A stretch of 64,000 nucleotides of DNA from Propionibacteriales bacterium (GCA_026392465.1 JAPLCA010000015.1:144224-208223); one strand, 5' to 3'. Shown: positions 23,380-32,688, counted from the first letter of the stretch. Notes: generated from the sequence alone by a model not told the origin. Numbers and translations: made by a program.

Positions 23380-24671
23380 GCAGCATCCGCGAGAGCGAGA
23401 CGTTGACGATCGCCGAGGCCGTGTCGCGCCTGATGCGCGACGGCATGCCGTTCCGGCTCGAGGCGTACGACGGCAGCAGCGCGGGGCCGGTGGACGCGCC
23501 CTTCACGGCGCGGCTGGTCAACGAGCGCGGTCTGGCCTACCTGATGACCGCCCCCGGCGACCTCGGCTTCGCCCGGGCGTTCGTGTCCGGCGACCTCGAG
23601 CTCGACGGCGTCTCGCTCGCGGACCCCTACGAGATGATGGCGCTCGTGCAGAGCCGGCTGCGGCTGCGCATGCCCGGTCCGGCCGAGCTGCTGCAGGTCG
23701 TGCGCAGCCTCGGGCTGTCGAACCTCAAGCCGCCGCCCCCGCCGCCGGAGGAGCACCAGCCCCGCTGGCGTCGCATGGTCGAGGGACTGCGGCACAGCAA
23801 GGCCCGTGACGCCGAGGCGATCCACCACCACTACGACGTCTCCAACCGCTTCTACGAGATCGTCCTCGGCCCGTCGATGGCGTACACCTGCGCCGTCTTC
23901 CCCGACAAGGACGCGACCCTCGAGCAGGCGCAGTTCGAGAAGTTCGACCTCGTGTGCCGCAAGCTGGGGCTGAAGCCCGGCGACCGGCTGCTCGACGTCG
24001 GCTGCGGCTGGGGCGGCATGGTCCGCCACGCCGCCCAGCACTACGGGGTGCAGGCGCTCGGCGTGACGTTGAGCCGTCAGCAGGCGGAGTGGGCCCAGCA
24101 GGCCATCAAGAGCGAGGGCCTGGACCACCTCGCCGAGGTCCGCTTCGGCGACTACCGCGACGTCGAGGAGGAGGGCTTCGACGCCGTCTCCTCGATCGGC
24201 CTGCTCGAGCACATCGGCGTCCGCAACTACCCCGACTACTTCACCTTCCTGCAGGGCAAGCTGCGCGTCGGCGGCCGGATGCTGAACCACTGCATCACGC
24301 GGCGCGACGGCTCGCTGTCGACCAAGGCCGGGGCCTTCATCGACCGCTACGTCTTCCCCGACGGCGAGCTGGCGCCCGTCGGCACCATCGTGACCGCCAT
24401 GCACGACCACGGTCTCGAGGTCCGTCACGTCGAGGACCTGCGCGAGCACTACGCGCTCACGCTGCGCGACTGGTGTCGCAACCTGGAGCAGGGCTGGGAC
24501 GACGCCCTCGGTGAGGTGAGCCTCGGCGTCGCCAAGGTCTGGGGCCTGTACATGGCCGGCTCGCGGCTCGCGTTCGAGCGCAACGAGATCGGCCTGCACC
24601 AGGTGCTCGGCGTCAAGGTCGGCGAGGACGGCGACGCCCACATGCCGCTGCGCCCCACCTGGGGCAGCTGA
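23376..24671 (+). CDS. SAM-dependent fatty acyl methyltransferase (CFA synthase family, BfaA/TmsB type)
   Basis: The 431-aa protein has an N-terminal domain of about 130 residues with a Pro-rich linker (KPPPPPPEE, about 115-123), then the CFA-synthase core: HYDVSNRFYE, SAM motif LDVGCGWGG and a C-terminal domain with ALTLRDWCRNLE. It should methylate an oleoyl chain of a phospholipid. Its ATG overlaps the stop of the flavoprotein, indicating joint production of the two-step enzyme pair. Confidence 0.85.
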   Translation: MSSIRESETLTIAEAVSRLMRDGMPFRLEAYDGSSAGPVDAPFTARLVNERGLAYLMTAPGDLGFARAFVSGDLELDGVSLADPYEMMALVQSRLRLRMPGPAELLQVVRSLGLSNLKPPPPPPEEHQPRWRRMVEGLRHSKARDAEAIHHHYDVSNRFYEIVLGPSMAYTCAVFPDKDATLEQAQFEKFDLVCRKLGLKPGDRLLDVGCGWGGMVRHAAQHYGVQALGVTLSRQQAEWAQQAIKSEGLDHLAEVRFGDYRDVEEEGFDAVSSIGLLEHIGVRNYPDYFTFLQGKLRVGGRMLNHCITRRDGSLSTKAGAFIDRYVFPDGELAPVGTIVTAMHDHGLEVRHVEDLREHYALTLRDWCRNLEQGWDDALGEVSLGVAKVWGLYMAGSRLAFERNEIGLHQVLGVKVGEDGDAHMPLRPTWGS

Positions 24672-24675
24672 AGGC

Positions 24676-25464
24676 TCAGGCGAGGTCGACCACGACGGGG
24701 GCGTGGTCGCTCGCGCCCTTGCCCTTGCGCTCCTCGCGGTCGATGAACGCCCCGTCGACGCGGGCCGCGAGTGCGGGGGACGCGAGCACGAAGTCGATGC
24801 GCAGGCCGCGCTTCTTCGGGAACGCGAGCTGCTGGTAGTCCCAGTAGGTGTAGGTGCCGGGCCCGGGGGCGTACGGGCGGACGACGTCGCTGAAGCCGGT
24901 GTCGACCATCGCGCGGAACGCGGCACGCTCGGGTTCGGACACGTGCGTCTTGCCCTCGAAGACCGTCATGTCCCACACATCGTCGTCCTGCGGGGCGATG
25001 TTCCAGTCGCCGGTGAGGGCGATCTGCGCGTCGGGGTCGGCCGCGAGCCAGCCCTCCGCGTCGGCGCGCAGGCGGGCGAGCCACTCCAGCTTGTAGGCGT
25101 AGTGCTCGTGCGCGAGGTCGCGCCCGTTCGGCACGTAGAGGCTCCACACGCGCACGCCCCCGCAGGTGGCGCCGACCGCGCGGGGCTCCAGGACGGGCGG
25201 GTCGCCGAACGTCGGCTCGTCGACGAACGACGTCGCCACGTCGTCGAGGCCGACCCGCGACAGGAGCGCCACGCCGTTCCACTGGTTCAGCCCGACGTGG
25301 ACGTACTCGTAGCCCATCGACGAGAGCTCGAGCGCGGGGAACTGGTCCTCGCGGCACTTCGTCTCCTGGATCGCCAGCACGTCGACGTCGTGCCTCTCCA
25401 GGAAGGCCGTCACGCGGTCGACGCGGCTACGGATCGAGTTCACGTTCCAGGTCGCGATACGCAC
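24676..25464 (-). CDS. xthA: Exodeoxyribonuclease III / AP endonuclease
   Basis: The 262-aa protein matches the EEP nuclease family throughout: TWNVNSIRSR at the start, QETKC with the metal-binding Glu, NGVALLSR, GDWNIAP, and the terminal RIDFVLASP ... SDHAPV with catalytic Asp-His. It acts in base-excision repair by cleaving abasic sites and trimming 3' ends. It converges on the bfaA gene with only four bases between. Confidence 0.94.
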   Translation of the reverse strand: MRIATWNVNSIRSRVDRVTAFLERHDVDVLAIQETKCREDQFPALELSSMGYEYVHVGLNQWNGVALLSRVGLDDVATSFVDEPTFGDPPVLEPRAVGATCGGVRVWSLYVPNGRDLAHEHYAYKLEWLARLRADAEGWLAADPDAQIALTGDWNIAPQDDDVWDMTVFEGKTHVSEPERAAFRAMVDTGFSDVVRPYAPGPGTYTYWDYQQLAFPKKRGLRIDFVLASPALAARVDGAFIDREERKGKGASDHAPVVVDLA

Positions 25465-25499
25465 CCCCCGAACCTACCTCCCCGCCCGGCAGTCCCCAC

Positions 25500-25556
25500 G
25501 ATTCGGTACGTCATCGCCCATTCTGGGCGCAGGAATGGGCGATGACGTACCGAATC
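25500..25556. repeat. Long palindrome, left copy, upstream of the AbiEi-DUF559 gene
   Basis: A 24-bp perfect stem (25500-25523 with 25533-25556) encloses a 9-base loop. The arm begins GATTCGGTACGTCATCGCCC. A related palindrome lies at 26546-26602, so the two frame the gene at 25624-26544. It is 35 bases beyond the xthA start, i.e. in the promoter region of xthA, which makes a simple terminator role less obvious. Confidence 0.9.
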
Positions 25557-25623
25557 CTGGCGAGGGAGAGGCGCCTGTGGGCAGCGGGATGAGCGATCGA
25601 GACGTCCGCGCCAGGCTTCAGGC

Positions 25624-26544
25624 GTGGAGGACGTGCCGGAGGAGCTGCGGGACAGACCGTTCACGTCCGCCCAGGCTGCACGGTCGGGAGTGACGTGGAA
25701 GGCGCTGCAGTCTCGACGGTTCCGACGGCTGTTCCCGGACGTCTACGTCTGGTCGGGGCTGGACGTCGACCTGCTCGTCTGGATCCGCGGCGCCCTGCTC
25801 AAGCTGCCCCCGGACGCCGTCGTCAGCGGTGTCACCGCGGCCAGGCTGTGGGGCTTCGATCCCGTCGGCCACCGCGAGCTGCACTTCGCCACGAGGTCGG
25901 ACGTACGGACCAGGCTCCCGGTGCGTCTTCACCGGCACCTCCACGAGGTCGCACGGGTTCGGCGGCACGGCGTGCCGACCACGGCGGCACCGCGCACGGT
26001 CGTCGACTGCGCTCGGGAGCTCGGCATGGTCCAGCTCGTGCAGCTGATCGACCACCTCGTCCACGTCGGTGCGCTGACCAGGGAGCAGCTCTTCGGGTAC
26101 TGCTGGAGTCGGCACCTCCACGGCGTGCGACGCGCGCGACGAGCGCTCGTGCTTGCCGAGGACGGGGCCGAGTCGCCACGGGAGACCGCGCTGCGGCTGA
26201 TGATCGTGCTCGCTCGTCTCCCGCGTCCTCGCCCGAACGTGGACGTCCTCGCCGCCTCGGGGCGGTTCGTGGCTCGCGTCGACCTGCTCATCGAGGAGTA
26301 CGCGGTCGTGGTCGAGTACGACGGACGTCAGCACGAGACCGATGCGTGGCAGTGGCAGCGTGACCGCGTGCGACGCGAGGAGCTGGAGGCTCTCGGCTAC
26401 CGCGTGATCGTCGTGACAGCGGTCGACATGCGACGGCCCGAGCAGGTCATCCGGCGGATCCACCGGGCTCTCGCTGACCGCGGCTATGCGGGTCCGCTCG
26501 TCACGAACGTCATGTGGCACCGCTGGTTCCCCTCCGCGACGTGA
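25624..26544 (+). CDS. AbiEi-like winged-helix plus DUF559 (Vsr-like nuclease fold) protein
   Basis: The 306-aa product from GTG 25624 begins with an AbiEi-type N-terminal motif (FTSAQAARSGV...RRLFPDVYV, about 13-42) and ends with a DUF559 domain: SPRETALR (about 180-187), VDLLIEEYAVVVEYDGRQHE (219-238) and GYRVIVVTAVD. DUF559 is related to the very-short-patch-repair endonuclease fold; the E, D and E-Y-D residues could form a PD-(D/E)xK-like site. Proteins of this architecture occur in many copies in actinobacteria without known function. Two related palindromes flank it. Toxin-antitoxin, defence or mobile-element roles are all possible. Confidence 0.82.
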   Translation: MEDVPEELRDRPFTSAQAARSGVTWKALQSRRFRRLFPDVYVWSGLDVDLLVWIRGALLKLPPDAVVSGVTAARLWGFDPVGHRELHFATRSDVRTRLPVRLHRHLHEVARVRRHGVPTTAAPRTVVDCARELGMVQLVQLIDHLVHVGALTREQLFGYCWSRHLHGVRRARRALVLAEDGAESPRETALRLMIVLARLPRPRPNVDVLAASGRFVARVDLLIEEYAVVVEYDGRQHETDAWQWQRDRVRREELEALGYRVIVVTAVDMRRPEQVIRRIHRALADRGYAGPLVTNVMWHRWFPSAT

Positions 26545-26545
26545 G

Positions 26546-26602
26546 GATTCGGAACACCATCGCCCGTTCTCGCGCGCGGAACGGGCGATGACGTACCGAA
26601 TC
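26546..26602. repeat. Long palindrome, right copy, after the AbiEi-DUF559 gene
   Basis: Arms 26546-26569 and 26579-26602 pair at 21 of 24 positions with a 9-base loop. Its right arm matches the left palindrome at 25500-25556 except for one base. It starts two bases after the stop of the AbiEi-DUF559 gene and ends just before mrpG, which converges on it. Confidence 0.9.
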
Positions 26603-26609
26603 GGGGGGA

Positions 26610-26945
26610 CTAGACGTCGTCGAGGTCGTTGCGCTCGAGGCGGGAGGTGTCGGCGATGCCGGTGCGGAAGGCGGCCCGCGCGACCATGTGGGCCGACACC
26701 GGGGCGGTGATGAGCTGGAACAGCGCCACGAGGGCGATGATCGTCAGGGCGCCGGGGTCGTGGATGCGCAGGGCGAGGCCGGCGAGCACCAGCAGCAGGC
26801 CGAGCGTCTGCGGCTTGGTCGCCGCGTGCATGCGGGTCAGCACGTCCGGGAACCGCACCAGGCCGATGGCGGCCACGAGCGCCAGCGCGCTGCCCGTCAG
26901 CAGCAGAGCGCCCGACACGACGTCGACGAGCAGGTCGGTCGTCAT
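26610..26945 (-). CDS. mrpG: Na+/H+ antiporter subunit MrpG/MnhG
   Basis: The 111-aa protein has three TM helices and the MnhG landmark LVRFPDVLTRMHAATKPQT. It is the last subunit of the multi-protein Mrp complex that exports Na+ in exchange for protons. ATG 26945 overlaps the mrpF stop. The true start is not at 27200, which would extend into mrpF. Confidence 0.92.
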   Translation of the reverse strand: MTTDLLVDVVSGALLLTGSALALVAAIGLVRFPDVLTRMHAATKPQTLGLLLVLAGLALRIHDPGALTIIALVALFQLITAPVSAHMVARAAFRTGIADTSRLERNDLDDV

Positions 26946-27220
26946 GCGTCCTCCTGGGGGGCGTCGATGTCGCGGGCGGCGAACCGGGCGATGCTCACCG
27001 AGCCCAGGAACCCGACCAGGGCCAGGGCGAGGAGCACGGGCGCGGTGTCGACGTGACCGGCGATCGCAGCCTCGACACCGACGGCGGACAGGCAGGCGGC
27101 GACGAAGACGTCGGCCGCGACCGTGCGGTCGAGCATCGTCGGACCACGCACGATCCGTACCAGGCACAGGACGCCCGTGACGGCGAGCATCGACGCGCAC
27201 GCGACGGCGACGGGGATCAT
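26942..27220 (-). CDS. mrpF: Na+/H+ antiporter subunit MrpF/MnhF
   Basis: The 92-aa protein has three TM helices and the family motif RIVRGPTMLDRTVAADV. Start ATG 27220 overlaps the mrpE stop and its stop overlaps mrpG, consistent with a translationally coupled complex. Confidence 0.92.
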   Translation of the reverse strand: MIPVAVACASMLAVTGVLCLVRIVRGPTMLDRTVAADVFVAACLSAVGVEAAIAGHVDTAPVLLALALVGFLGSVSIARFAARDIDAPQEDA

Positions 27221-27750
27221 CGGGACACCTCCTGCGGGCGGCGACGGTAGGCGTCGCGCTCGTCCTTCGGCGCCATCGCCTCGACCACGCGCCGCTCCTG
27301 CTCGTGGACGCTCGCGATCGCCCGCTCGAGGTGCTCGGGCGACCGGGCGTCGAGCACGTGCAGGTACAGCGCGGGCTGCTCGGGGTCGAGCTCGACCAGC
27401 AGCGACCCGGGCACCAGCGACACCAGCTCCGCCGTGACGGTGACGAGCAGCTCGTTGCGCGTCTCCAGCGGCACCCGCACGACCGCGCTCCTCGGCGGTG
27501 CGGCGGGTCGGAGGGCCAGCCACGACACCTGCACCGACGCGCGCACGAGGTCGACGACGAAGCGCAGCAGCATCGTGAGGGTCGGCCAGGGGCGCAGCGT
27601 CCAGCGCCACGGCGCCTGCGGGAACGGGAACAGCATCAGCACGAGCACCGACGTGAGCACGCCGCCCACGACCAGCGTCGGCGTCACCGCACCCCACAGC
27701 AGCAGCCAGATCGCGGTCAGGCCGACGACGATCCGCCAGCGCGGCATCAT
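27217..27750 (-). CDS. mrpE: Na+/H+ antiporter subunit MrpE/MnhE
   Basis: The 177-aa protein has N-terminal TM helices and a soluble C-terminal part with the MnhE landmarks LVTVTAELVSLVPGSLLVEL and LYLHVLDAR. Start is ATG 27750 (a second ATG follows directly), overlapping the mrpD stop. Confidence 0.91.
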   Translation of the reverse strand: MMPRWRIVVGLTAIWLLLWGAVTPTLVVGGVLTSVLVLMLFPFPQAPWRWTLRPWPTLTMLLRFVVDLVRASVQVSWLALRPAAPPRSAVVRVPLETRNELLVTVTAELVSLVPGSLLVELDPEQPALYLHVLDARSPEHLERAIASVHEQERRVVEAMAPKDERDAYRRRPQEVSR

Positions 27751-29354
27751 CGGTCGCCGCCCAGGACGGCCTGCACGTACGGCGTGCGCTGCAGCAGCTC
27801 GTCGGCCGCGGCGTCGGTGACGCGGAACAGCGGACCGGCGAACACGGTGAGCGCGACCGAGGCGACGACGAGGGCGAGGGTCGGCAGGCCCATGCCGAGC
27901 GGCAGCCTCTGCTCCTCGGCGACCCGTGCCCACGACGACGTCTGCTGCGTGCGGGTGGACACATCGCCACCGCCGTGCAGGGCGCCGTGCGACCAGACGT
28001 CGGAGCCGTCGTCGACCACCGACTGCGCGAGGTCGTCGTCGACCGGCTGCCAGAAGGCCCGGTTCCAGACCTTGGCGATGGCGTACAGCGTCAGGAGGCT
28101 CACCGCGACGCTGGCGACGACGGCCGTGACGGCCAGCCAGTCACCCGCCTCGATGCCCGCCCGCCCGAGCGCGACCTTGCCGAGGAACCCGGAGAACGGG
28201 GGGATGCCGGCCAGGTTCATGGCGGGCACGAAGAACGCGACGGCGAGGATCGGCGCGGACCGGGCGAGTCCGCCGAGCCGGTCGAGGTTCGTCGTGCCGG
28301 TGCGGTACTCGACCAGCCCGGCCAGCAGGAACAGAGCCGTCTGCACGGTGATGTGGTGCGCGATGTAGTAGACGGCGCCCGACAGCGCCAGCTCCGTCCC
28401 CAGCGCCACCCCGAGCAGCATGTAGCCGATGTGGCTGACGAGGGTGAAGGACAGGATGCGCTTGATGTCGGTCTGCGCGACCGCGCCGAGGATGCCGACG
28501 AGCATCGTCAGGATCGCCATGGTGAGCAGCAGCGGCCGCAGGGAGTCGTCGGGGAACAGCAGCGTCTGGGTGCGCACGATCGCGTACACGCCCACCTTGG
28601 TGAGTAGGCCCGCGAAGACGGCGGTGACCGGCGCCGGTGCGGTCGGGTAGGAGTCGGGCAGCCAGGCGGACAGCGGGAACACGGCCGCCTTGATGCAGAA
28701 CACGGTGAGCAGCAGCAGCTGCAGCAGGTGCGCGACCGCGGGGTCGAGGTCGCCGAGGCGCTGCGACAGCTGCGCGAAGTTGACGGTGCCGACGGCGGCG
28801 TAGATGCAGGCGATCGCCACCAGGAAGATGATCGACGACAGCAGGCTGACCACGATGTAGACCGTGCCGGCGCGGATCCGCGCCTCCGTGCCACCGAGCG
28901 TGATGAGCACGTAGCTGGCGGCCAGCAGCACCTCGAACCCGACGAACAGGTTGAACAGGTCGGCCGACAGGAACGCGTTCGACACCCCGGCGCTCAGCAC
29001 GAGGTACGTCGGGTGGAACACCGAGAGCGGCGTGTCGCGGCCGTACTCGACGATGCCCTGGCCGAAGGAGTAGAGCAGCACGGCGAGGGTCACGACGGAC
29101 GAGACGAGCAGCATGAGCGCCGAGAGCCGGTCGGCGACCAGGGTGATGCCGATCTCGGGACCCCAGCCGGCGACGGTCAGCGCCTGCGGGCCCTGCGTGT
29201 CGGCGCGGTACAGCAGCACCGAGGCGGTGGCGACGACGGCCGTGAGCACGGCGACGCTGACGATGCGCTGCGCACGTGCGGACCGGCCGAGCACGAGGCA
29301 CAGGCCCGCGCCGAGCAGCGGGAGGAGCACGGGCAGGACGACGAGCTGGGTCAT
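27747..29354 (-). CDS. mrpD: Na+/H+ antiporter subunit MrpD/MnhD
   Basis: The 535-aa NuoN/NuoM-like polytopic protein has about 14 TM helices and conserved helix sequences such as KAAVFPLSAWLPDSYPTAPAPV and SHIGYMLLGVALG, which carry the lysine and histidine used in proton transfer. It is one of the two antiporter-like pumps of the complex. The C-terminal loop is rich in Asp and Ser. Confidence 0.93.
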   Translation of the reverse strand: MTQLVVLPVLLPLLGAGLCLVLGRSARAQRIVSVAVLTAVVATASVLLYRADTQGPQALTVAGWGPEIGITLVADRLSALMLLVSSVVTLAVLLYSFGQGIVEYGRDTPLSVFHPTYLVLSAGVSNAFLSADLFNLFVGFEVLLAASYVLITLGGTEARIRAGTVYIVVSLLSSIIFLVAIACIYAAVGTVNFAQLSQRLGDLDPAVAHLLQLLLLTVFCIKAAVFPLSAWLPDSYPTAPAPVTAVFAGLLTKVGVYAIVRTQTLLFPDDSLRPLLLTMAILTMLVGILGAVAQTDIKRILSFTLVSHIGYMLLGVALGTELALSGAVYYIAHHITVQTALFLLAGLVEYRTGTTNLDRLGGLARSAPILAVAFFVPAMNLAGIPPFSGFLGKVALGRAGIEAGDWLAVTAVVASVAVSLLTLYAIAKVWNRAFWQPVDDDLAQSVVDDGSDVWSHGALHGGGDVSTRTQQTSSWARVAEEQRLPLGMGLPTLALVVASVALTVFAGPLFRVTDAAADELLQRTPYVQAVLGGDR

Positions 29355-29770
29355 GCGTCGGCACCTTCCTCGTCGGGGACGTCGGTCTCGGGCTCATCGA
29401 AGGAGCTCGACGTCTCGTCGGCCTCCGCGCGTCGACGGATCAGGTCGTCCTCGACGTCGTCCTTCACGTCGTCGTTGCCCGACAGCTGCCACGACCGGTA
29501 GGCCAGGGCCAGCCCGAAGGCGCTCACCCCGAGGGTGATGACGATGGCGGTGAGGGCCATGGCCTGGGGGAGCGGGTCGGTGATGCCGCCGCGGCCGACG
29601 ATCGGGGGTGCGCCGCTGGGGCCGGACGCCACGAGGAACAGCAGGTTGACGCCGTTCCCGACCATGACGAAGCCGACGAGGATCCGGCTGAGGCTGCGCT
29701 CGAGCATGAGCGTGGTGCCGCAGCCGACGAGGACGACGATGGCGATCACGAGGGCGAGGTCGACGGTCAT
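29351..29770 (-). CDS. mrpC: Na+/H+ antiporter subunit MrpC/MnhC
   Basis: The 139-aa NuoK-like protein has three TM helices (RSLSRILVGFVMVGNGVNLLFL; DPLPQAMALTAIVITLGVSA) and a longer acidic cytoplasmic tail (about 45 residues) than most MrpC proteins. ATG 29770 overlaps the mrpA stop. Confidence 0.92.
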   Translation of the reverse strand: MTVDLALVIAIVVLVGCGTTLMLERSLSRILVGFVMVGNGVNLLFLVASGPSGAPPIVGRGGITDPLPQAMALTAIVITLGVSAFGLALAYRSWQLSGNDDVKDDVEDDLIRRRAEADETSSSFDEPETDVPDEEGADA

Positions 29771-32688
29771 GCGGGTGCTCCTCCGCGCGACGGGGCGCTG
29801 GTGCACTCCTCGGAGAGGCCGGAGTCGGTGTGCCCCTCCTCGCCGTGCCGGTCGATCCCGCCGCCGAGGCTGCGCAGGACGTCGAGCGCCAGGCCGACGA
29901 CGACGAGGTAGACGCCGACGTCGAACGCGACCGACGTGACCACGTGCACGTCGCCGAGCAGCGGCACCGGGATGTCGAAGACGCCGCTCTGGAAGGTGTT
30001 GGCGCCCACGAGCACCGGCACGATCCCCGACAGCGCCGCGACGGCCAGCCCCGACCCCAGCACGACGCCGGCGTCGACGGGCGCCGCGGCGTCGAGCTCG
30101 CGGCGGCCGCCGGCGAGGTAGCGCACGGCGAGCGCGAGACCCGCGACCAGGCCGCCCGCGAAGCCGCCACCGGGCGTGTAGTGCCCCGTGAACATGAGGT
30201 AGACCGAGAAGATCATCAGCACGGGGAACACGGCGCGGGCGACCACCTCGAACACGACGGAGCGTCGCACGTCCTCCAGGGAGCCGGAGCCGGGCAGCCA
30301 GCCCTGACGCTCGTCGCCGGGTCCCGGCCGGGCCCGCCGGGTCTCGCGGTGGGACTGGGCGCGGTCGGTGATGAGGAAGATGAGGCTCGCGATGCCGGTG
30401 GCGGCCACGACGAGCACGGCCAGCTCGCCGAAGGTGTCCCACACACGGATGTCGACGAGGGTGATGTTGACGATGTTCTCGCCGCCGCCGAACTCGTAGG
30501 CCGGCCCCTCGAAGGCACGACCGATGGGCGACGCCGTCCGCGCGTTGGCCGCGACGACGGCGTACGCGCCCACCGCGAGCCCGGTGGTCGCTCCGATCGC
30601 GATGCGCACCCGTCGGGTGACGGTGAAGGGCCGGTCGGAGAAGAACGGCGTGAAGCGGCGCAGCACCAGCACGAAGGTCACGAGCGCGAAGGTCTCGACC
30701 AGCACCTGGGTGAGCGCGAGGTCGGGGGCGCCGTGCAGCACGAACAGCAGGGCCGTGCCGTAGCCCGTCACGCCGAGCAGGAGCACGGCCCGCAGCCGGC
30801 GGCGCGAGCGCACGGTCAGCAGCGCGGCTGCGCACACCAGCGCCACGGTGGCCACCCGCAGCGCGTCGTCGGGGCCGAACGTGCTGCCGTCGCCGACCGA
30901 GACGTCGGGGGCGCCCCAGGCGCGCACGGCGGCGGTGCCGGGCACGACCACCAGCACGACGAGGACGATGCCCAGGTAGAAGGGGAGGGAGCCGCGCTGC
31001 GTGAAGCCGGTGACCTCGATGCTGGCGCGGTCGACCCCGCGCACGATCGCGTGGTAGCTGCGCTCGGCGTCGGGCAGGTGCAGCCGCTCGACGAGGGTCG
31101 CCTGCAGCCGCGCCACGGGGCGGCGCAGGAGCCACAGGGCGAGCCCGCCGACCACCACGACGACGGACAGCCAGAGCGCCGGGGTGAAGCCGTGCCAGAG
31201 CGTCAGCACGGGTGCGTGCGCGCCCTCGGCGAACACGTCGCCGTAGGAGGCGATGCGCGGGGTGAGCGCACCGCCCGCGAACCCTGCCGCCAGGCCGAGG
31301 ACGGACAGGACCACCGGCGACACCTGGAACATCACGCCGGGCGGGTTCAGCGTGGGCGCCGCGACCTGCTTGGTGCCGAAGGTGCCCCAGACGAACCGTG
31401 CGGTGTAGGCGACGGTCAGCACCGACCCGACCACGAGGCCCGCGAGCGCGAGGGTGCCCCAGCCGCCGATGCCGGCGTCGTCGCCGAGGTCGACGAACGC
31501 TGCCAGGGCGGCCTCCTTCGTGGTGAACCCGAGGAGCGGGGGGAGGCCGGCCATCGATGCGGCGGCCAGCACGGTGGCCACGAAGAGGACGGGAAGGGAC
31601 CGGGCAAGCCCGGTGAGCTCGCGCAGGTCGCGCGTCCCGGTGCTGCGGTCGACCACGCCCACCACGAGGAACAGGGTCGACTTGAACAGTGCGTGGCCGA
31701 GGACGAGTGACAGGCCGGCGAACGCCGCCGCGCGGGTCCCGGCACCCGCGACGGCCACCAGGAAGCCGAGCTGGCTCACCGTGCCGTAGGCGAGCAGCAG
31801 CTTGATGTCGTGCTGGCGCAGCGCCCGCAGGCCGCCGATGATCATCGTGACGATGCCGAGCGTCAGCAGCGCCGGGCGCCAGCCCGGGGTGTCGGCGAAC
31901 GCGGGGGCCAGGAGCAGGACGAGGAACACGCCGGCCTTCACCATGGCCGCGGCGTGCAGGTAGGCGCTGACGGGGGTGGGCGCCGCCATGGCGCCCGGGA
32001 GCCAGAAGTGGAACGGGACCAGTGCCGACTTGCTGAGCGCGCCGACCAGCAGCAGGGCGACCGCCGCGGTGACGGCCGGGCCGGACGGCGGGTCGGCCAC
32101 GACCTCGCTCAGGCGCGCGGTGCCGGTCTGCGCATGCAGCACGAAGAGGCCGACGAGCATCGAGAGCCCGCCGAACGTGGTGACGAGGAGCGCGTTCATC
32201 GCGGCCCGACGGTTGGCGCGGCGCTCGGGGTTGTGGCCGATGAGCAGGTACGACAGGACGGTCGTCAGCTCCCAGAACACGAACAGCACGTACATGTTGT
32301 CCGACAGGACGAGCCCGAGCATCGCGCCGGCGAACGCCGTCAGGACGCCGGAGAAGCGCCAGATCTCCGGGTCGCCGTGGCGGAAGTACCAGCCGCAGTA
32401 CAGGAGCACGAGCGCACCGACGCCCGTGACGACCAACGACATGATCGCGGTGAGCGGGTCGAGCACGAGGTCGACGTCGACACCGAGGCTGGGGATCCAC
32501 GACCACCGCTGGACGAGCGGTGCGCCGCCGTCGGTGACGTCGAGCGCCCGGGGGAGCAGCCAGAGGAACGAGGCCGCCGGGACGAGGGCCAGCGCGACGA
32601 ACGCGCGGCGGTCGAGCAGCCGGGTGAGGGCGGGGGCCCCCGCTGCGGCGATGAGGTGCAGCGCGAGAAGCCCGATCATTGCGATCAT
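29767..32688 (-). CDS. mrpA: Na+/H+ antiporter fused subunits MrpA and MrpB
   Basis: The 973-aa protein has the NuoL-like MrpA core (GWYFRHGDPE; KSALVPFHFWLPGAMAAPTPVSAYLHAAAMVKAG region), then the MnhB domain at the C-terminus (VFPVLMIFSVYLMFTGHYTPGGGFAGGLVAG). A fused A/B subunit makes this a group 2-like six-gene operon (A/B-C-D-E-F-G). It heads the operon, with ATG 32688. It should give Na+ and alkali tolerance and pH homeostasis together with the NhaA fusion at 49391. Confidence 0.93.
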   Translation of the reverse strand: MIAMIGLLALHLIAAAGAPALTRLLDRRAFVALALVPAASFLWLLPRALDVTDGGAPLVQRWSWIPSLGVDVDLVLDPLTAIMSLVVTGVGALVLLYCGWYFRHGDPEIWRFSGVLTAFAGAMLGLVLSDNMYVLFVFWELTTVLSYLLIGHNPERRANRRAAMNALLVTTFGGLSMLVGLFVLHAQTGTARLSEVVADPPSGPAVTAAVALLLVGALSKSALVPFHFWLPGAMAAPTPVSAYLHAAAMVKAGVFLVLLLAPAFADTPGWRPALLTLGIVTMIIGGLRALRQHDIKLLLAYGTVSQLGFLVAVAGAGTRAAAFAGLSLVLGHALFKSTLFLVVGVVDRSTGTRDLRELTGLARSLPVLFVATVLAAASMAGLPPLLGFTTKEAALAAFVDLGDDAGIGGWGTLALAGLVVGSVLTVAYTARFVWGTFGTKQVAAPTLNPPGVMFQVSPVVLSVLGLAAGFAGGALTPRIASYGDVFAEGAHAPVLTLWHGFTPALWLSVVVVVGGLALWLLRRPVARLQATLVERLHLPDAERSYHAIVRGVDRASIEVTGFTQRGSLPFYLGIVLVVLVVVPGTAAVRAWGAPDVSVGDGSTFGPDDALRVATVALVCAAALLTVRSRRRLRAVLLLGVTGYGTALLFVLHGAPDLALTQVLVETFALVTFVLVLRRFTPFFSDRPFTVTRRVRIAIGATTGLAVGAYAVVAANARTASPIGRAFEGPAYEFGGGENIVNITLVDIRVWDTFGELAVLVVAATGIASLIFLITDRAQSHRETRRARPGPGDERQGWLPGSGSLEDVRRSVVFEVVARAVFPVLMIFSVYLMFTGHYTPGGGFAGGLVAGLALAVRYLAGGRRELDAAAPVDAGVVLGSGLAVAALSGIVPVLVGANTFQSGVFDIPVPLLGDVHVVTSVAFDVGVYLVVVGLALDVLRSLGGGIDRHGEEGHTDSGLSEECTSAPSRGGAPA

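Noticed and set aside
23286..24926. 546-codon minus-strand frame opposite bfaA
   Set aside because: Shadow of the methyltransferase gene, with Val/Glu/Ala-rich sequence and no domain.
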